Shown here: piece by piece, positions 26,394-36,539 of the stretch
Numbering within the stretch: the first letter of the stretch is position 1
Layout: the number at the start of each line of letters is the position of its first letter
NCBI RefSeq assembly: GCF_001424025.1
Contig: NZ_LMPZ01000002.1
Location: forward strand, 1,106,702 to 1,170,701
Length of the DNA stretch: 64,000 nucleotides
From: Brevundimonas sp. Leaf363
GTDB taxonomy: Bacteria > Pseudomonadota > Alphaproteobacteria > Caulobacterales > Caulobacteraceae
Direction: 5' to 3'
Made by a program: the position numbers and the translations under genes
The notes under the pieces: generated by a model
Told to the model about the DNA's origin: nothing
Databases searched by the model: none
The model's input: only the letters and a program-made list of their open reading frames with translations

Positions 26394-27413
26394 ATGATCG
26401 AACGTAACTGGCAAGAGCTGATCCGTCCCGAGAAGCCGCAGATCGAGCTGGGCTCGGACTCCCAGCGCAAGGCCCGCCTGGTGGCCGAGCCGCTGGAACG
26501 CGGCTTCGGCGTGACGCTCGGCAACGCCCTGCGCCGCGTCCTTCTGTCGTCGCTGCAAGGCGCCGCCGTCACCGCGATCCAGATCGATGGCGTCGTGCAC
26601 GAGTTCTCGTCGCTGGAAGGCGTGCGTGAAGACGTCGTCGACATCGTCCTGAACATTAAGCAACTGGCCCTGCGCATGCATGCCGAGGGTCCGAAGCGCA
26701 TGACGCTGAAGGCCACCGGCCCCGGCGCCGTGACCGCCGGCCAGATCGACGTCCCGTCGGACATCGAAGTGCTGAACCCCGACCACGTGATCTGCACGCT
26801 GGACGACGGCGCGACCGTGCGCATGGAACTGACCGTCCAGAACGGCAAGGGCTATGTCGCGTCCGAGTTCAACCGTCCGGAAGACGCGCCGATCGGCCTG
26901 ATCGCCGTCGACGCCCTGTATTCGCCGGTCAAGAAGGTCGCGTACCGCGTCGAGCCGACCCGTCAGGGCCAGTCGCTGGACTATGACAAGCTGGTGCTCG
27001 AAGTCGAAACCAACGGCGCCGTCTCGCCGGTTGACGCGGTGGCCTACGCCTCGCGCATCCTGCAAGACCAGCTGCAGATCTTCATCACCTTCGAAGAGCC
27101 CAAGAAGGCGGTCGAAGCGGCGGACGGCAAGCCCGACCTGCCGTTCAACCCGGCCCTGCTGAAGAAGGTCGACGAACTGGAGCTGTCGGTCCGTTCGGCC
27201 AACTGCCTGAAGAACGACAACATCGTCTACATCGGCGACCTGATCCAGAAGACCGAGGGCGAAATGCTTCGCACCCCGAACTTCGGCCGCAAGTCGCTGA
27301 ACGAGATCAAGGAAGTTCTCGCGACGATGGGCCTCAGCCTCGGCATGGACGTGCCGAACTGGCCGCCCGAGAACATCGAAGACCTGGCCAAGAAGTTCGA
27401 CGACCAGATCTAG
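26394..27413 (+). CDS. rpoA: RNA polymerase alpha subunit
   Basis: 339 aa. N-terminal dimerisation domain with [24 protein letters not shown] sequence, and the C-terminal domain with [20 protein letters not shown] and [14 protein letters not shown] that contacts activators and UP elements. Standard length. Confidence 0.97.
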   Translation: MIERNWQELIRPEKPQIELGSDSQRKARLVAEPLERGFGVTLGNALRRVLLSSLQGAAVTAIQIDGVVHEFSSLEGVREDVVDIVLNIKQLALRMHAEGPKRMTLKATGPGAVTAGQIDVPSDIEVLNPDHVICTLDDGATVRMELTVQNGKGYVASEFNRPEDAPIGLIAVDALYSPVKKVAYRVEPTRQGQSLDYDKLVLEVETNGAVSPVDAVAYASRILQDQLQIFITFEEPKKAVEAADGKPDLPFNPALLKKVDELELSVRSANCLKNDNIVYIGDLIQKTEGEMLRTPNFGRKSLNEIKEVLATMGLSLGMDVPNWPPENIEDLAKKFDDQI

Positions 27414-27460
27414 TTTCAACCCGGCCGGCCCTTCGTCAGAGGGGCTGGTTAGAAGGAAGG

Positions 27461-27491
27461 GGCCCAGGTCCGCGGATGCGGAAACCAGGCC
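27461..27491. other. Stem-loop in the rpoA-rplQ spacer
   Basis: GGCCCAGGTCCGC and GCGGAAACCAGGCC pair around GGAT with small mismatches, 18 bases before ATG of rplQ. Possible regulatory leader or cleavage site; no T-tract. Confidence 0.4.
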
Positions 27492-27509
27492 TGAGTAGGA
27501 GAGACCCCG

Positions 27510-27929
27510 ATGCGCCACGGCGCCGCCCATCGCAAACTCGGCCGCACGGCCAGCCATCGCACCGCCATGTTCGCCAACATGGCTGCGTCGCTGATCAAGC
27601 ACGAGCAGATCACCACGACCCTGCCGAAGGCCAAGGAACTGCGGCCGTTCGTCGAAAAGCTGGTGACGCTGGCCAAGCGCGGCGACCTGCACGCGCGTCG
27701 TCAGGCCATCAGCGCCGTCCGTGACGTGCCGCAAGTCGGCAAGCTGTTCGAAACGATCGGCCCGCGTTACGCCGAACGTCAGGGCGGCTACATCCGCATC
27801 ATGAAGGCCGGTTATCGCCACGGTGACAACGCCGCCATGGCCGTGATCGAGTTCGTCGATCGCGACTCCGACGCCAAGGGCCTGGACTCCGGTCCGGTCT
27901 ACGCCATCGAAGGCGACGACGAAGCCTAG
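27510..27929 (+). CDS. rplQ: 50S ribosomal protein L17
   Basis: 139 aa. [20 protein letters not shown] and [20 protein letters not shown] identify L17, at the tunnel exit. GTAGGAGAG precedes ATG. It closes the ribosomal cluster and a strong terminator follows. Confidence 0.97.
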   Translation: MRHGAAHRKLGRTASHRTAMFANMAASLIKHEQITTTLPKAKELRPFVEKLVTLAKRGDLHARRQAISAVRDVPQVGKLFETIGPRYAERQGGYIRIMKAGYRHGDNAAMAVIEFVDRDSDAKGLDSGPVYAIEGDDEA

Positions 27930-27955
27930 GCCAGGTCAAACGACCCAGCACATTG

Positions 27956-27989
27956 AAGGGGCGGCCGGAGCGATCCGGCCGCCCCTTTT
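27956..27989 (+). terminator. Rho-independent terminator after rplQ
   Basis: AAGGGGCGGCCGGA pairs perfectly with TCCGGCCGCCCCTT around GCGA, then TT. Loop and upper stem match the tuf terminator. Confidence 0.93.
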
Positions 27990-28005
27990 GCATTTCCCCC
28001 CGCCG

Positions 28006-28128
28006 CCATTCCGGGGCCGATTAGCGGAGTCCGGAACCCAGGTGACTGTGTAAGACGATCGATACATCCCGTCTTGAGCCTGATCCCCTGAGTTCGAGGC
28101 CTTCGCTTCGCTCGCCTCGGAATGACGA
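28006..28128. repeat. Inverted-repeat element, copy 2 (degenerate)
   Basis: Left arm CATTCCGGGGC..., inner CCGGAACCCAGGTGACTG, and right arm CCTCGGAATGACG follow the layout of copy 1 at 6990-7117 with several substitutions. It lies between the rplQ terminator and a GNAT gene. Confidence 0.7.
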
Positions 28129-28155
28129 GAGCGAGGAAGGGATGTAGAGCGAGGC

Positions 28156-28620
28156 ATGACCGTCGCCATCGTCCCCTTTCGAGCCGACCACGCCGCCGCA
28201 TGGCGCGCGCTGAACGAGCACTGGATCCGGGCGGGCGGATACGCGATCGAGCCCAAGGACGATCTGGTGCTGGGCGATCCGGAGGAGGCGATCCTGTCGA
28301 AGGGCGGGGCCGTCTTCATCGTGGAGCGGAACGGCGCGGCGGTCGGCTGTTGTTCGCTGATGCGGATGGCCGACGGCGGCTATGAGGTCGGAAAGATGGC
28401 CGTCGACGCGGCGGCGCACGGGCAGGGGCTGGGCCGGCGATTGCTGGAAGCGTGCGAGGGCCATGCGCGGGCGGCGGGCGCGCCGCGCCTGTATCTGGAG
28501 ACCAACAGCGCACAGACGCACGCCATCGCCCTGTATGAAGCCTTTGGCTTCTTGCACTTGCCGCCGCAGCCGACGCCCTATGCGCGGGCGAACGTCTTCA
28601 TGGAGAAGGCGCTGGGGTAG
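28156..28620 (+). CDS. GNAT-family N-acetyltransferase
   Basis: 154 aa. Motif A is VGKMAVDAAAHGQGLGRRLL with the acetyl-CoA pyrophosphate loop, followed by LYLETNSAQTHAIALYEAFG, as in small ribosomal or amino-group acetyltransferases of the MarR-associated type. Substrate unknown. It begins directly after repeat copy 2 and is convergent with the ABC genes, from which it is separated by an inverted repeat. Confidence 0.88.
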   Translation: MTVAIVPFRADHAAAWRALNEHWIRAGGYAIEPKDDLVLGDPEEAILSKGGAVFIVERNGAAVGCCSLMRMADGGYEVGKMAVDAAAHGQGLGRRLLEACEGHARAAGAPRLYLETNSAQTHAIALYEAFGFLHLPPQPTPYARANVFMEKALG

Positions 28621-28636
28621 CCCCTCCCTTTGCATG

Positions 28637-28723
28637 CGGCGGAAGCCGGCGCCGCGCATGAGCTGCGTGGGCTCGGTAGGCCGTCGCCGCCTCGGCCAAA
28701 GGACGGGATCCCGGCTTCCGCCG
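28637..28723. repeat. Inverted repeat with perfect 13-bp arms
   Basis: CGGCGGAAGCCGG (28637-28649) and CCGGCTTCCGCCG (28711-28723) flank 61 GC-rich bases. Sits between the convergent GNAT and ABC permease genes; may terminate both or be an intergenic repeat. Different in sequence from the GTCATTCCGG family. Confidence 0.75.
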
Positions 28724-28751
28724 GGACGAGCGGACCAGGGGGAGCCGCCGC

Positions 28752-29613
28752 CTATTCTTTCGAAAGGTCCTGCCGGTTGAACCAGCCGATGGCCGCCGCG
28801 AGCGGCAGGAACATCCACATCAGCAGGCTGATGATCGCGCTGATCACCGCCCGGTTCGAAGCCAGTTGCGCGGCCGTGCCACCGACGATCTCGGCCTTCA
28901 GCACATCCATCGCGCCGCCAGGATTGATGGCCAGCGCGATCCAGCTGTCGCCCGACAGGCCGAACTGGGCCAGGGCGAAGGGCGAGAAGACCTGGGCGAC
29001 GCCGACCACGATCGGCACGAACAGCGCCGCCAGAAGCGAGCGACTGGCTACCGCGACCAGCAGTCCCAGCATGGTGAACTGCACGATGCGCCAGAACGAC
29101 AGCAGGAACAGCAGCGCCAGGCGGCCGAAGTCGCCGCCGCTGAAGGTGAAGGTCATGGGGGTGGCCAGGATGGCGGCCTTGATCAGAAGCTGGCCGACGC
29201 CGGCGACGGCCAGCACCAGCATCGCGACGAGGGTCAGCATCTTGAGCGCCGCGACCTTGCCCAGGATCAGGTTGGGGCGGGTGTTGCGCGCGCTGATCAG
29301 CCGCCACGTCTCCCAGCGATAGTCGCCGGCGTAGAGCGTCGCCGCGCCGATCAGGACGAACAGCAGGGTCGCCGGTCCGGCCAGACCGCCGGCGACCTCC
29401 AGCAAGCCCTGGCCCATGTCGATGCTGGGCTGCAGGGCCATCTGGACTTGTGGCGCCAACGGTTGCGACTTCGCCTGCGCCGCCATCATCATGGCCTTGA
29501 GGATCGCGTTGCCGATGACGCTGAACACCAGCGCCAGGATCGGCACGAAGAAGACGCTCCAGAACCAGGTCGTGCGGCTGCGGAGCAGGCGGTAGCCTTC
29601 GGCGAGGACGGCG

Positions 29614-29624
<11 letters not shown>
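28752..29624 (-). CDS. ABC transporter permease (ABC-2 type)
   Basis: 290 aa, about six membrane segments (for example FWSVFFVPILALVFSVIGNA and AISLLMWMFLPLAAAIGWF-type ends). The region ATLYAGDYRWETWRLISARN is the usual cytosolic coupling segment of ABC-2 permeases of the NosY/drug-export kind. It overlaps the ATPase gene by 11 bases and is translated after it. Exported substrate unknown; half-transporter of this class handle drugs, bacteriocins or lipids. Confidence 0.85.
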
Positions 29625-30525
<901 letters not shown>

Positions 30526-30620
30526 GGCGGGGAGATTGGCCGGACAGGAACCGTCCGTCCAGCCGCCCCGAGGCCGTCGTGGATTAAGCTTAAGCAATGT
30601 CGGGCCGCGCAAGGACTGAA

Positions 30621-30745
30621 CGTCACTCCGGGACCGCGCAAGCGGAACCCGGAACACGAGCGACTGAGTGCGTCGGCCGACGGTTCGACCCTAGAGTGCA
30701 AACTCCCGGGCTCCGGGTTTCGCTACGCTCGCTCCCTGAATGACG
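30621..30745. repeat. Inverted-repeat element, copy 3 (degenerate)
   Basis: CGTCACTCCGGGACCGCGCA at the left, CGGAACCCGGAACACGAGCG inside, and GCTCCCTGAATGACG at the right match copy 1 in order with many substitutions. It occupies the divergent gap between the ABC ATPase and the MFS gene. Confidence 0.65.
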
Positions 30746-30807
30746 AAGACGGGTGGGGAGACGGCGGCGCAGGGGAGGGCTAAAAGCGCTTCCCCACGAG
30801 GCGAACG

Positions 30808-32037
30808 ATGTTCAAGCTCCATCACGGGCGCGCCGCGCTCGCCTTCATCCTGATCACCGCCTGCCTCGACATCGTGGCGATGGGGCTGATCATCCCGGTG
30901 CTGCCGCAGCTGATTGAGGGCTTCGTCGGGTCGAACGCGCAGGCGGGCGTCTGGACGGGCGTGTTCGTCGCGCTTTGGGCGGGGATGCAGTTCGTCGCGT
31001 CGCCGGTGATCGGGTCGCTGTCTGACCAGTATGGGCGGCGGCCGGTGATCCTGCTCAGCTGCGCCGGGCTGGCCATCGACTATGTGCTGATGGCGGTGGC
31101 GCCGAACCTGTGGTGGCTGGCGGTCGGGCGACTGATCGCGGGGGTGACGTCGTCCAGCTTCACGACCGTCTACGCCTATATGGCCGACATCACCGAGCCG
31201 GAGAAGCGGGCGCGGGCCTATGGGCTGATCGGCGCGGCCTTCTCGGGCGGGTTCGTGCTGGGGCCGGTGCTGGGCGGGTTCATCGGCGAGCTGGGGCCGC
31301 GCGCGCCCTTCTGGACGGCGGCGGTGATGTCGGGGCTGGCGTTCCTGTACGGGGCTTTTGTGCTGCCGGAGAGCTTGGCGAAGGACAAGCGGATGAAGTT
31401 CAGCTGGGCGCGAGCCAATCCGATCGGGTCGCTGATCCTGCTGCGGCGGCATGCAGACCTGACGTCGCTGGCGGTCGTGACCTTCCTGCTGCACTTCTCG
31501 CACCACGTCTTCTCGACCGTCTTCGTGCTGTATGCGGCGCTGCGCTACGGTTGGGGGCCGTGGCAGGTGGGGCTGCTGCTGGCCATGGTCGGGGCGATGG
31601 ACATGGTGGTCCAGGCGGGCCTGACGGGACGCATCGTCGACAGGCTGGGCGACCGGCGGACGATGATCCTGGGTTTCATGGGCGGCACGGTCGGACTGGC
31701 CATGATGGGCTGGGCGCCGACGCCCTGGCTGTTCATCGCGGCCATGCTGCCCAACGCCCTGTGGGGCGTCGCCATGCCGACGCTGCAGTCGCTGATGACG
31801 CGGCGGGTGGGCGAGGACGAGCAGGGCCAGTTGCAGGGCGCGAGCATGAGCGTCGGGTCGATCGCCGGGGTCATGTCGCCGCTGTTCTTCGGCTGGATCT
31901 ACACCCTGTCGGCCGGGCCGCAGGCCGTGATCCCGCATCCGGGCCTGGCCTTCTTCATCGCCGCGGGGGTGATGCTGATCGCCATCCTGATCGCCCGGTT
32001 CGGTGCGCGGGAACCGCAGCAGTCGCCGGCCGCTTAG
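30808..32037 (+). CDS. TCR/Tet-family MFS transporter
   Basis: 409 aa, twelve membrane segments. Motif A in loop 2-3 is GSLSDQYGRRPVILLS, and the opening LAFILITACLDIVAMGLIIP plus VLPQLIEGF is typical of TetA-type drug:H+ antiporters. MFS relatives in this subfamily are common in alphaproteobacterial chromosomes and are not necessarily resistance genes. GAGGCGAACG precedes ATG. It lies 43 bases upstream of the protease gene. Confidence 0.88.
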   Translation: MFKLHHGRAALAFILITACLDIVAMGLIIPVLPQLIEGFVGSNAQAGVWTGVFVALWAGMQFVASPVIGSLSDQYGRRPVILLSCAGLAIDYVLMAVAPNLWWLAVGRLIAGVTSSSFTTVYAYMADITEPEKRARAYGLIGAAFSGGFVLGPVLGGFIGELGPRAPFWTAAVMSGLAFLYGAFVLPESLAKDKRMKFSWARANPIGSLILLRRHADLTSLAVVTFLLHFSHHVFSTVFVLYAALRYGWGPWQVGLLLAMVGAMDMVVQAGLTGRIVDRLGDRRTMILGFMGGTVGLAMMGWAPTPWLFIAAMLPNALWGVAMPTLQSLMTRRVGEDEQGQLQGASMSVGSIAGVMSPLFFGWIYTLSAGPQAVIPHPGLAFFIAAGVMLIAILIARFGAREPQQSPAA

Positions 32038-32080
32038 GGGGCTCGGCGCCGCCATGATCCGGCCGAAAAGCCGGAGGCAA

Positions 32081-33508
32081 ATGCGCCCGCCCATGCTCAA
32101 GCTCCGAGACCTGATGAAGCCCTCGACCCTCGCCGTCGCCGCCGTTCTGGCCCTCGCCGCCTGCGGCCGTTCCGATCCCTCCCGCGCCCAGGACGAGGTC
32201 TTCGCCGACGCCAACCGCGTCGTGCCGTCGGACGCCCAGGGTATGAAGTCCAGCTTCGCCCCCGTGGTGCGCTCGGCCGCGCCCGCCGTGGTCAACATCT
32301 CGGCCCGCACGGTCCAGCGGATTCAGGCCGACCCCTTCTTTCAGATGTTCGGCGGCGGCATGCCCCAGCAGCGCGTGGCCGAATCCATCGGCTCGGGCGT
32401 CATCGTCCGGTCCGAGGGCATCGTGGTGACCAACAACCACGTCATCGAAAACGCCCAGCAGATCCGCGTCACCCTGAACGACCGGCGCGAGTATTCCGCG
32501 ACCGTCGTCCTGGCCGACGAGCGTTCGGACATCGCGGTGCTGAAGCTGGAAGGCGTGGGCGAGCGACTGCCGACCCTCAACATCGATGACCGCGAGCAGC
32601 AGCAGGTCGGCGACCTGGTGCTGGCCATCGGCAATCCGTTCGGCGTCGGCCAGACGGTGACAAACGGCATCATCTCGGCCCTGAACCGGACCGAGACGGG
32701 CATTTCGGACTCGGGCTCGTTCATCCAGACGGACGCGGCCATCAATCCGGGCAACTCCGGTGGGGCGCTGGTCGACATGGACGGCGACCTGATCGGCATC
32801 AACACCGCCATCTTCTCGCGCAGCGGCTCTTCGTCCGGCGTCGGCTTCGCCATTCCGGCTTCGATGGTGAAGCGTGTGGTGGACAGCGCCGTGGGCGGGG
32901 CGACCGCCGTGGTGCGGCCGTGGCTGGGCGTGAAGGGGCAGGGGGTGTCGGCCGACATCGCCCGCAGCCTGGGGCTGGAGCGGCCTCAAGGGCTGGTCGT
33001 CTCGGATGTCTACGCCAACGGGCCGGCGGCCAAGGCCGGCATTCGCGAGTGCGACATCATCACCGCCGTCGACGGCCAGGAGGTCAACGACCAGGGCGGC
33101 CTGAACTTCCGCGTCGGGGCGCATGACCCGAACGAGACGGCCGAGATCACCCTGCTGCGCGACGGCCGCAGTCAGACGGTGCGAGCGCGGGTCGAGCGGC
33201 TGCCGGGCAATGCGGACCTGGAGCGAGCGACGACGATCTCATCCGGGGCCCTGACCGGCGCGCAGGTGCTGGGCCTCAACCCGGCGCTGGCCGACAGCCT
33301 GGGCGGCGATCCGTTCGCGTCCGGCGTCATCATCGCCCGCATCCAGCGCGGCAGCTATGCGAACCGCATCGGCCTGCAGACCGGCGATCTGATCGTGTCG
33401 CTGAACGGCCGGGCGGTGACGGCCACCAACGCGCTGACCAACGTCCAGCGAGGCGACGAGGTGACCATCGAGCGGCGCGGCCAGCGGATTACCGGGCGGG
33501 TTCGGTAG
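32081..33508 (+). CDS. DegP/DegQ-type periplasmic serine protease, lipoprotein
   Basis: 475 aa. A signal ends at a lipobox LAAC (Cys28). The trypsin-like domain carries His120 (TNNHVIEN), Asp150 (ERSDIAVLK) and Ser226 (NPGNSGGALVD), followed by two PDZ domains (VVSDVYANGPAAKAGIRECD and the second near residue 420). It degrades or refolds damaged envelope proteins. GGAGG lies only three bases before ATG 32081; ATG 32114 would give a tighter signal (MKPSTLAVAAVLALAAC), so the start is uncertain. Alphaproteobacteria often have this gene between rplQ and rarA. Confidence 0.9.
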   Translation: MRPPMLKLRDLMKPSTLAVAAVLALAACGRSDPSRAQDEVFADANRVVPSDAQGMKSSFAPVVRSAAPAVVNISARTVQRIQADPFFQMFGGGMPQQRVAESIGSGVIVRSEGIVVTNNHVIENAQQIRVTLNDRREYSATVVLADERSDIAVLKLEGVGERLPTLNIDDREQQQVGDLVLAIGNPFGVGQTVTNGIISALNRTETGISDSGSFIQTDAAINPGNSGGALVDMDGDLIGINTAIFSRSGSSSGVGFAIPASMVKRVVDSAVGGATAVVRPWLGVKGQGVSADIARSLGLERPQGLVVSDVYANGPAAKAGIRECDIITAVDGQEVNDQGGLNFRVGAHDPNETAEITLLRDGRSQTVRARVERLPGNADLERATTISSGALTGAQVLGLNPALADSLGGDPFASGVIIARIQRGSYANRIGLQTGDLIVSLNGRAVTATNALTNVQRGDEVTIERRGQRITGRVR

Positions 33509-33516
33509 CTTCCCGA

Positions 33517-33647
33517 ACGCTCTCCGCCCCCTGGGCGGAGACAGGCGCCGAAGGCGCCAGAGGCGGGCCCGAGGATAAAGACGCGCCCTGAACTTGCCCG
33601 CCTCTGCTCGCTGCGCTCGCTGTCTCCGCCCAGCGGGCGGAGAGCGT
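33517..33647. repeat. Long inverted repeat (28-bp arms)
   Basis: ACGCTCTCCGCC at 33517 begins an arm to 33544 that pairs with 33620-33647 with one mismatch. Each arm is itself palindromic around CTGGGCGGAG. Between them is GGCGCCGAAGGCGCC, a further palindrome. No gene fits here. It may terminate degP and the convergent VOC gene from both sides. Confidence 0.8.
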
Positions 33648-33656
33648 CTCGCGCCC

Positions 33657-34076
33657 TTACTTCCTGATCGGGCTGCCGATCGACCAGCTGTGACCGAACG
33701 GATCGCGCAGTTGGCCGTAGCGGTCGCCCCAGAACTGGTCGGCCAGGGGCAGGATGGGGACGCCGCCGTTGATGACCGCGCGGTTCCACCATTCGTCGGC
33801 GTCGTCGACCTGCAGGTGCAGGGTCATGCCCTTGGGCGTGATGTCGGCCTCGTGTCCATACTCGGGAAACTCGTCGTGCAGCATGACGCTGGCGCCGTTG
33901 ATGATCAGGTGGGCGTGCATCAGGCGCTCGCCGTCCTCGGCCAGGCGCTGGTCCCTGATCTCGGCGCCGAAGGCGCGGGCGTAGAACTCCAGCGCCGCCA
34001 GACCGCCGCGAGACGGAATGATCAGGTGAGGCGTCACGCCTTGCGTCGGGCCTTGGTCGGGATGGGCGTCGGTCAT
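33657..34076 (-). CDS. VOC-family protein (PhnB/glyoxalase-like)
   Basis: 139 aa. Two beta-alpha-beta-beta-beta units: TPHLIIPSRGGLAALEFYAR and MTLHLQVDDADEWWNRAVIN, then QFWGDRYGQLRDPFGHSWSI with the last His/Trp region of the fold. Relatives are annotated PhnB-like and act as dioxygenases, bleomycin-binding or unknown enzymes. No function is assigned. ATG 34076 is directly after a GAACTCCG spacer on the reverse strand. Confidence 0.85.
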   Translation of the reverse strand: MTDAHPDQGPTQGVTPHLIIPSRGGLAALEFYARAFGAEIRDQRLAEDGERLMHAHLIINGASVMLHDEFPEYGHEADITPKGMTLHLQVDDADEWWNRAVINGGVPILPLADQFWGDRYGQLRDPFGHSWSIGSPIRK

Positions 34077-34145
34077 GACGAACTCCGAGGGGAAGAGGGT
34101 ATTCTAACGCGTGAAACCGATCTGACGACGGCCTAGAAGACACAT

Positions 34146-35462
34146 ATGACGGACCTGTTCGAAGCCGCCGGCGTGCATCCGCCCGACGCACCCCTGGCCG
34201 ACCGGCTGCGGCCGCGCGCGCTGGGCGAGGTGGTGGGCCAGGATCATCTGCTGGGCGAGGGCGGTCCCATCCGGCGGATGGTGGACTCGGGCCGTCTGGG
34301 TTCGATGATCCTTTGGGGGCCGCCCGGGACCGGCAAGACCACCATCGCGCGCCTGCTGGCCCAGGCGGCGGGCTATCAGTATCAGCAGATCAGCGCGGTC
34401 TTCAGCGGCGTCGCGGACCTGAAGAAAGCCTTCGAGACCGCGCGGACGCGGCGGGCGGCCGGGCAGTCCACCCTGTTGTTCGTGGACGAGATCCACCGCT
34501 TCAACCGCGCCCAGCAGGACGGCTTCCTGCCCTTCGTGGAGGAGGGGGTGGTCACGCTGGTCGGGGCGACGACCGAGAACCCCAGCTTCGAGCTGAACGG
34601 AGCCCTGCTGTCGCGCTCGCAGGTCTTCGTGCTGAAGCGGCTGGACGATGTGGCGCTGGACCAGCTGCTGACGCGGGCCGAGGCGCATGAGGGGCGGGCT
34701 CTACCGCTGACGCCCGAGGCGCGGCAGGCGCTGCTGGCGCTGGCGGACGGCGACGGCCGCTATCTGCTGACCATGACCGAGACGCTGTTCGCCCTGCCAG
34801 AGGAGCCCGTGCTGGACGTTCAGGCGCTGGCCGGCACGCTGCAGCGCCGCGCGCCCGCCTACGACAAGTCGCGCGAGGAGCACTACAATCTGATCTCAGC
34901 TCTGCATAAGTCTGTGCGCGGGTCCGATCCGGACGCGGCGCTATACTGGCTGGCGCGGATGCTGAACGGCGGCGAGGACCCGCTGTATCTGGCGCGGCGC
35001 ATCGTGCGGATGGCGGTCGAGGACATCGGCGAGGCCGATCCCCTGTCCATCCTGGTCGCCAATGCGGCCAAGGACACATACGACTTCCTGGGCAGCCCCG
35101 AAGGCGAGCTCGCCCTCGCCCAGGCGGTCGTTCACCTGTCGACCGCGCCCAAGTCTGTGGGGGTGTACGAGGCCTATAAGGCGGCCAAGCGGGCGGCGTC
35201 CGAAACCGGCTCCCTGATGCCGCCGGCCCATATCCGCAACGCCCCGACCAAGCTGATGAAGTCGCTGGGCTACGGCCAGGGCTACCAGTACGACCCCGAC
35301 ACCGCCGAAGGCTTTTCGGGCGCCAACTACTTCCCCGACGAGATGGAACGCCGCGTCTTCTATAAGCCCAAGGGCGAGGGGCACGAGGCCAAGATCAAGG
35401 AACGGCTGGAACGCTGGGCCGAGATGCGGGCGCGAATGCAGGGGGAGGGCGGTGGTGATTGA
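34146..35462 (+). CDS. rarA: Replication-associated recombination protein A
   Basis: 438 aa AAA+ ATPase. Walker A GPPGTGKTT (58-66), Walker B LLFVDEIHRFN, sensor 1 GATTENPSFE, and the C-terminal MgsA domain with LDYPDEMERRVFYKPKGEGHE-type sequence (ANYFPDEMERRVFYKP). RarA acts at stalled replication forks. It overlaps the next gene by 11 bases. Alphaproteobacterial synteny rplQ-degP-rarA is kept, with extra genes inserted. Confidence 0.95.
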   Translation: MTDLFEAAGVHPPDAPLADRLRPRALGEVVGQDHLLGEGGPIRRMVDSGRLGSMILWGPPGTGKTTIARLLAQAAGYQYQQISAVFSGVADLKKAFETARTRRAAGQSTLLFVDEIHRFNRAQQDGFLPFVEEGVVTLVGATTENPSFELNGALLSRSQVFVLKRLDDVALDQLLTRAEAHEGRALPLTPEARQALLALADGDGRYLLTMTETLFALPEEPVLDVQALAGTLQRRAPAYDKSREEHYNLISALHKSVRGSDPDAALYWLARMLNGGEDPLYLARRIVRMAVEDIGEADPLSILVANAAKDTYDFLGSPEGELALAQAVVHLSTAPKSVGVYEAYKAAKRAASETGSLMPPAHIRNAPTKLMKSLGYGQGYQYDPDTAEGFSGANYFPDEMERRVFYKPKGEGHEAKIKERLERWAEMRARMQGEGGGD

Positions 35463-36054
35463 TTGGGTCGCCGCGCTGGCTGCGGCCATTGCTGTCACTA
35501 GGCCGGACGGCGAACAGACGGCATGGCCTGAACCCCAGCCTCGCGAACAGTACGAGACCATCGTCCCTTCGGGCTTGGGCGGATATCCAGCCATCGAGGT
35601 GATCCACCGAACCGGCGATGGCGCATTGTTGAACCAGGTCCTATTCGAGATGGTCTGGGACAGCACCTCCTCGGACATTCCAAGGCGTCGATACTGGGTG
35701 GCGCGCTACCGGGGGTGGCCGCGCGATGCGGGGCTTTGGCCACCGGTTCCGAGTTATCCAACCGGGCAGTTCGAGGCGAACTCGGACACCTGCCCCGAAA
35801 TCCACCGCGTGGTGGCCAGGTTGGGAGACGTGGATCGGCTATCGCTCCAACAGCCTGATCTTCAGGCCGTGACACCTCGCCCTCCGCCCGCGCCCTTGGC
35901 GGATGCGGACCTGTATACGATCCGAACCACGGCCAGCAGTGAGAGTAGTTTCGGGCCACGCGTCACGATGACGGGTTCGGGCGGCGGGTACGTCGAATGG
36001 GCGAAATCGGCTCAGACAGCGCTCACCCCCTGCTGGTTTACTTCCAAGCCCTAG
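35452..36054 (+). CDS. Hypothetical protein overlapping rarA
   Basis: 200 aa from GTG 35452, preceded by GGGGGAGGGC. The N-terminus MVIDWVAALAAAIAVTRP is mildly hydrophobic and may be a weak signal. Later parts have RRRYWVARYRGWPRDAGLWP and DADLYTIRTTASSESSFG, with no recognised domain. Base composition matches neighbours. The strong Shine-Dalgarno and the 11-base overlap with rarA support translation. A real but unknown protein is the most I can claim. Confidence 0.6.
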   Translation: MVIDWVAALAAAIAVTRPDGEQTAWPEPQPREQYETIVPSGLGGYPAIEVIHRTGDGALLNQVLFEMVWDSTSSDIPRRRYWVARYRGWPRDAGLWPPVPSYPTGQFEANSDTCPEIHRVVARLGDVDRLSLQQPDLQAVTPRPPPAPLADADLYTIRTTASSESSFGPRVTMTGSGGGYVEWAKSAQTALTPCWFTSKP

Positions 36055-36092
36055 GCGATCAGTGTTCGGCCATCCATTCCTTGGAGGGGACG

Positions 36093-36539
36093 ATGACGGA
36101 ACTGGGCCTGACGACGAAGACGCCGTGGCATCTGTGGGTGATCGGCGTGGTGTCCCTGCTGTGGAACGGCTTCGGCGCGTTCGACTTCGTAAACTCGGCG
36201 ATCCGAGGCGAGGAATACTATCGCCAGATGGGCATGGCCGAGCAGGCTATCGCCCTGATGCAGACCTATCCGAACTGGATGTGGATCGTCTGGTTCGTGG
36301 GCGTGTTCGGCGGGCTGGCCGGGTCGATCCTGCTGCTGCTGCGTCGTCGCTGGACGTTCGAGGTCTGGGCTGCGTCGGTCGCGGCGGCGGTGATCAGCCT
36401 GATCTACTGCGCCTTCCTGTCGGACATGCTGAAGACCATGGGCGTCGGTATGATCGTCATGCCGGTGGTCATCGTCATCATCGCCGGTCTGCTGGTCTGG
36501 TACGCCCATGCCATGCGCAAGCGCGGCGTGCTGCGGTAG
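36093..36539 (+). CDS. Small four-helix membrane protein of unknown function
   Basis: 148 aa with four predicted membrane segments (WVIGVVSLLWNGFGAFDFV, WIVWFVGVFGGLAGSILLLL, AASVAAAVISLIYCAFL, VVIVIIAGLLVWYAHAM). GGAGGGG precedes ATG 36093. A loop carries EEYYRQMGMAEQAIALMQTY. From memory this resembles small inner-membrane proteins common in sphingomonads and caulobacters with no assigned role. It is convergent with the DsbA-like gene, stops being adjacent. Confidence 0.75.
   Translation: MTELGLTTKTPWHLWVIGVVSLLWNGFGAFDFVNSAIRGEEYYRQMGMAEQAIALMQTYPNWMWIVWFVGVFGGLAGSILLLLRRRWTFEVWAASVAAAVISLIYCAFLSDMLKTMGVGMIVMPVVIVIIAGLLVWYAHAMRKRGVLR

Noticed and set aside
30808..32037. MFS gene as an acquired tetracycline resistance gene
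   Set aside because: TCR/Tet subfamily members are common chromosomal genes here; no tetR or mobile context is present.
30691..32310. A 539-residue minus-strand frame over the MFS and DegP genes
   Set aside because: Antisense to twelve-TM MFS and to protease motifs; composition is artefactual.
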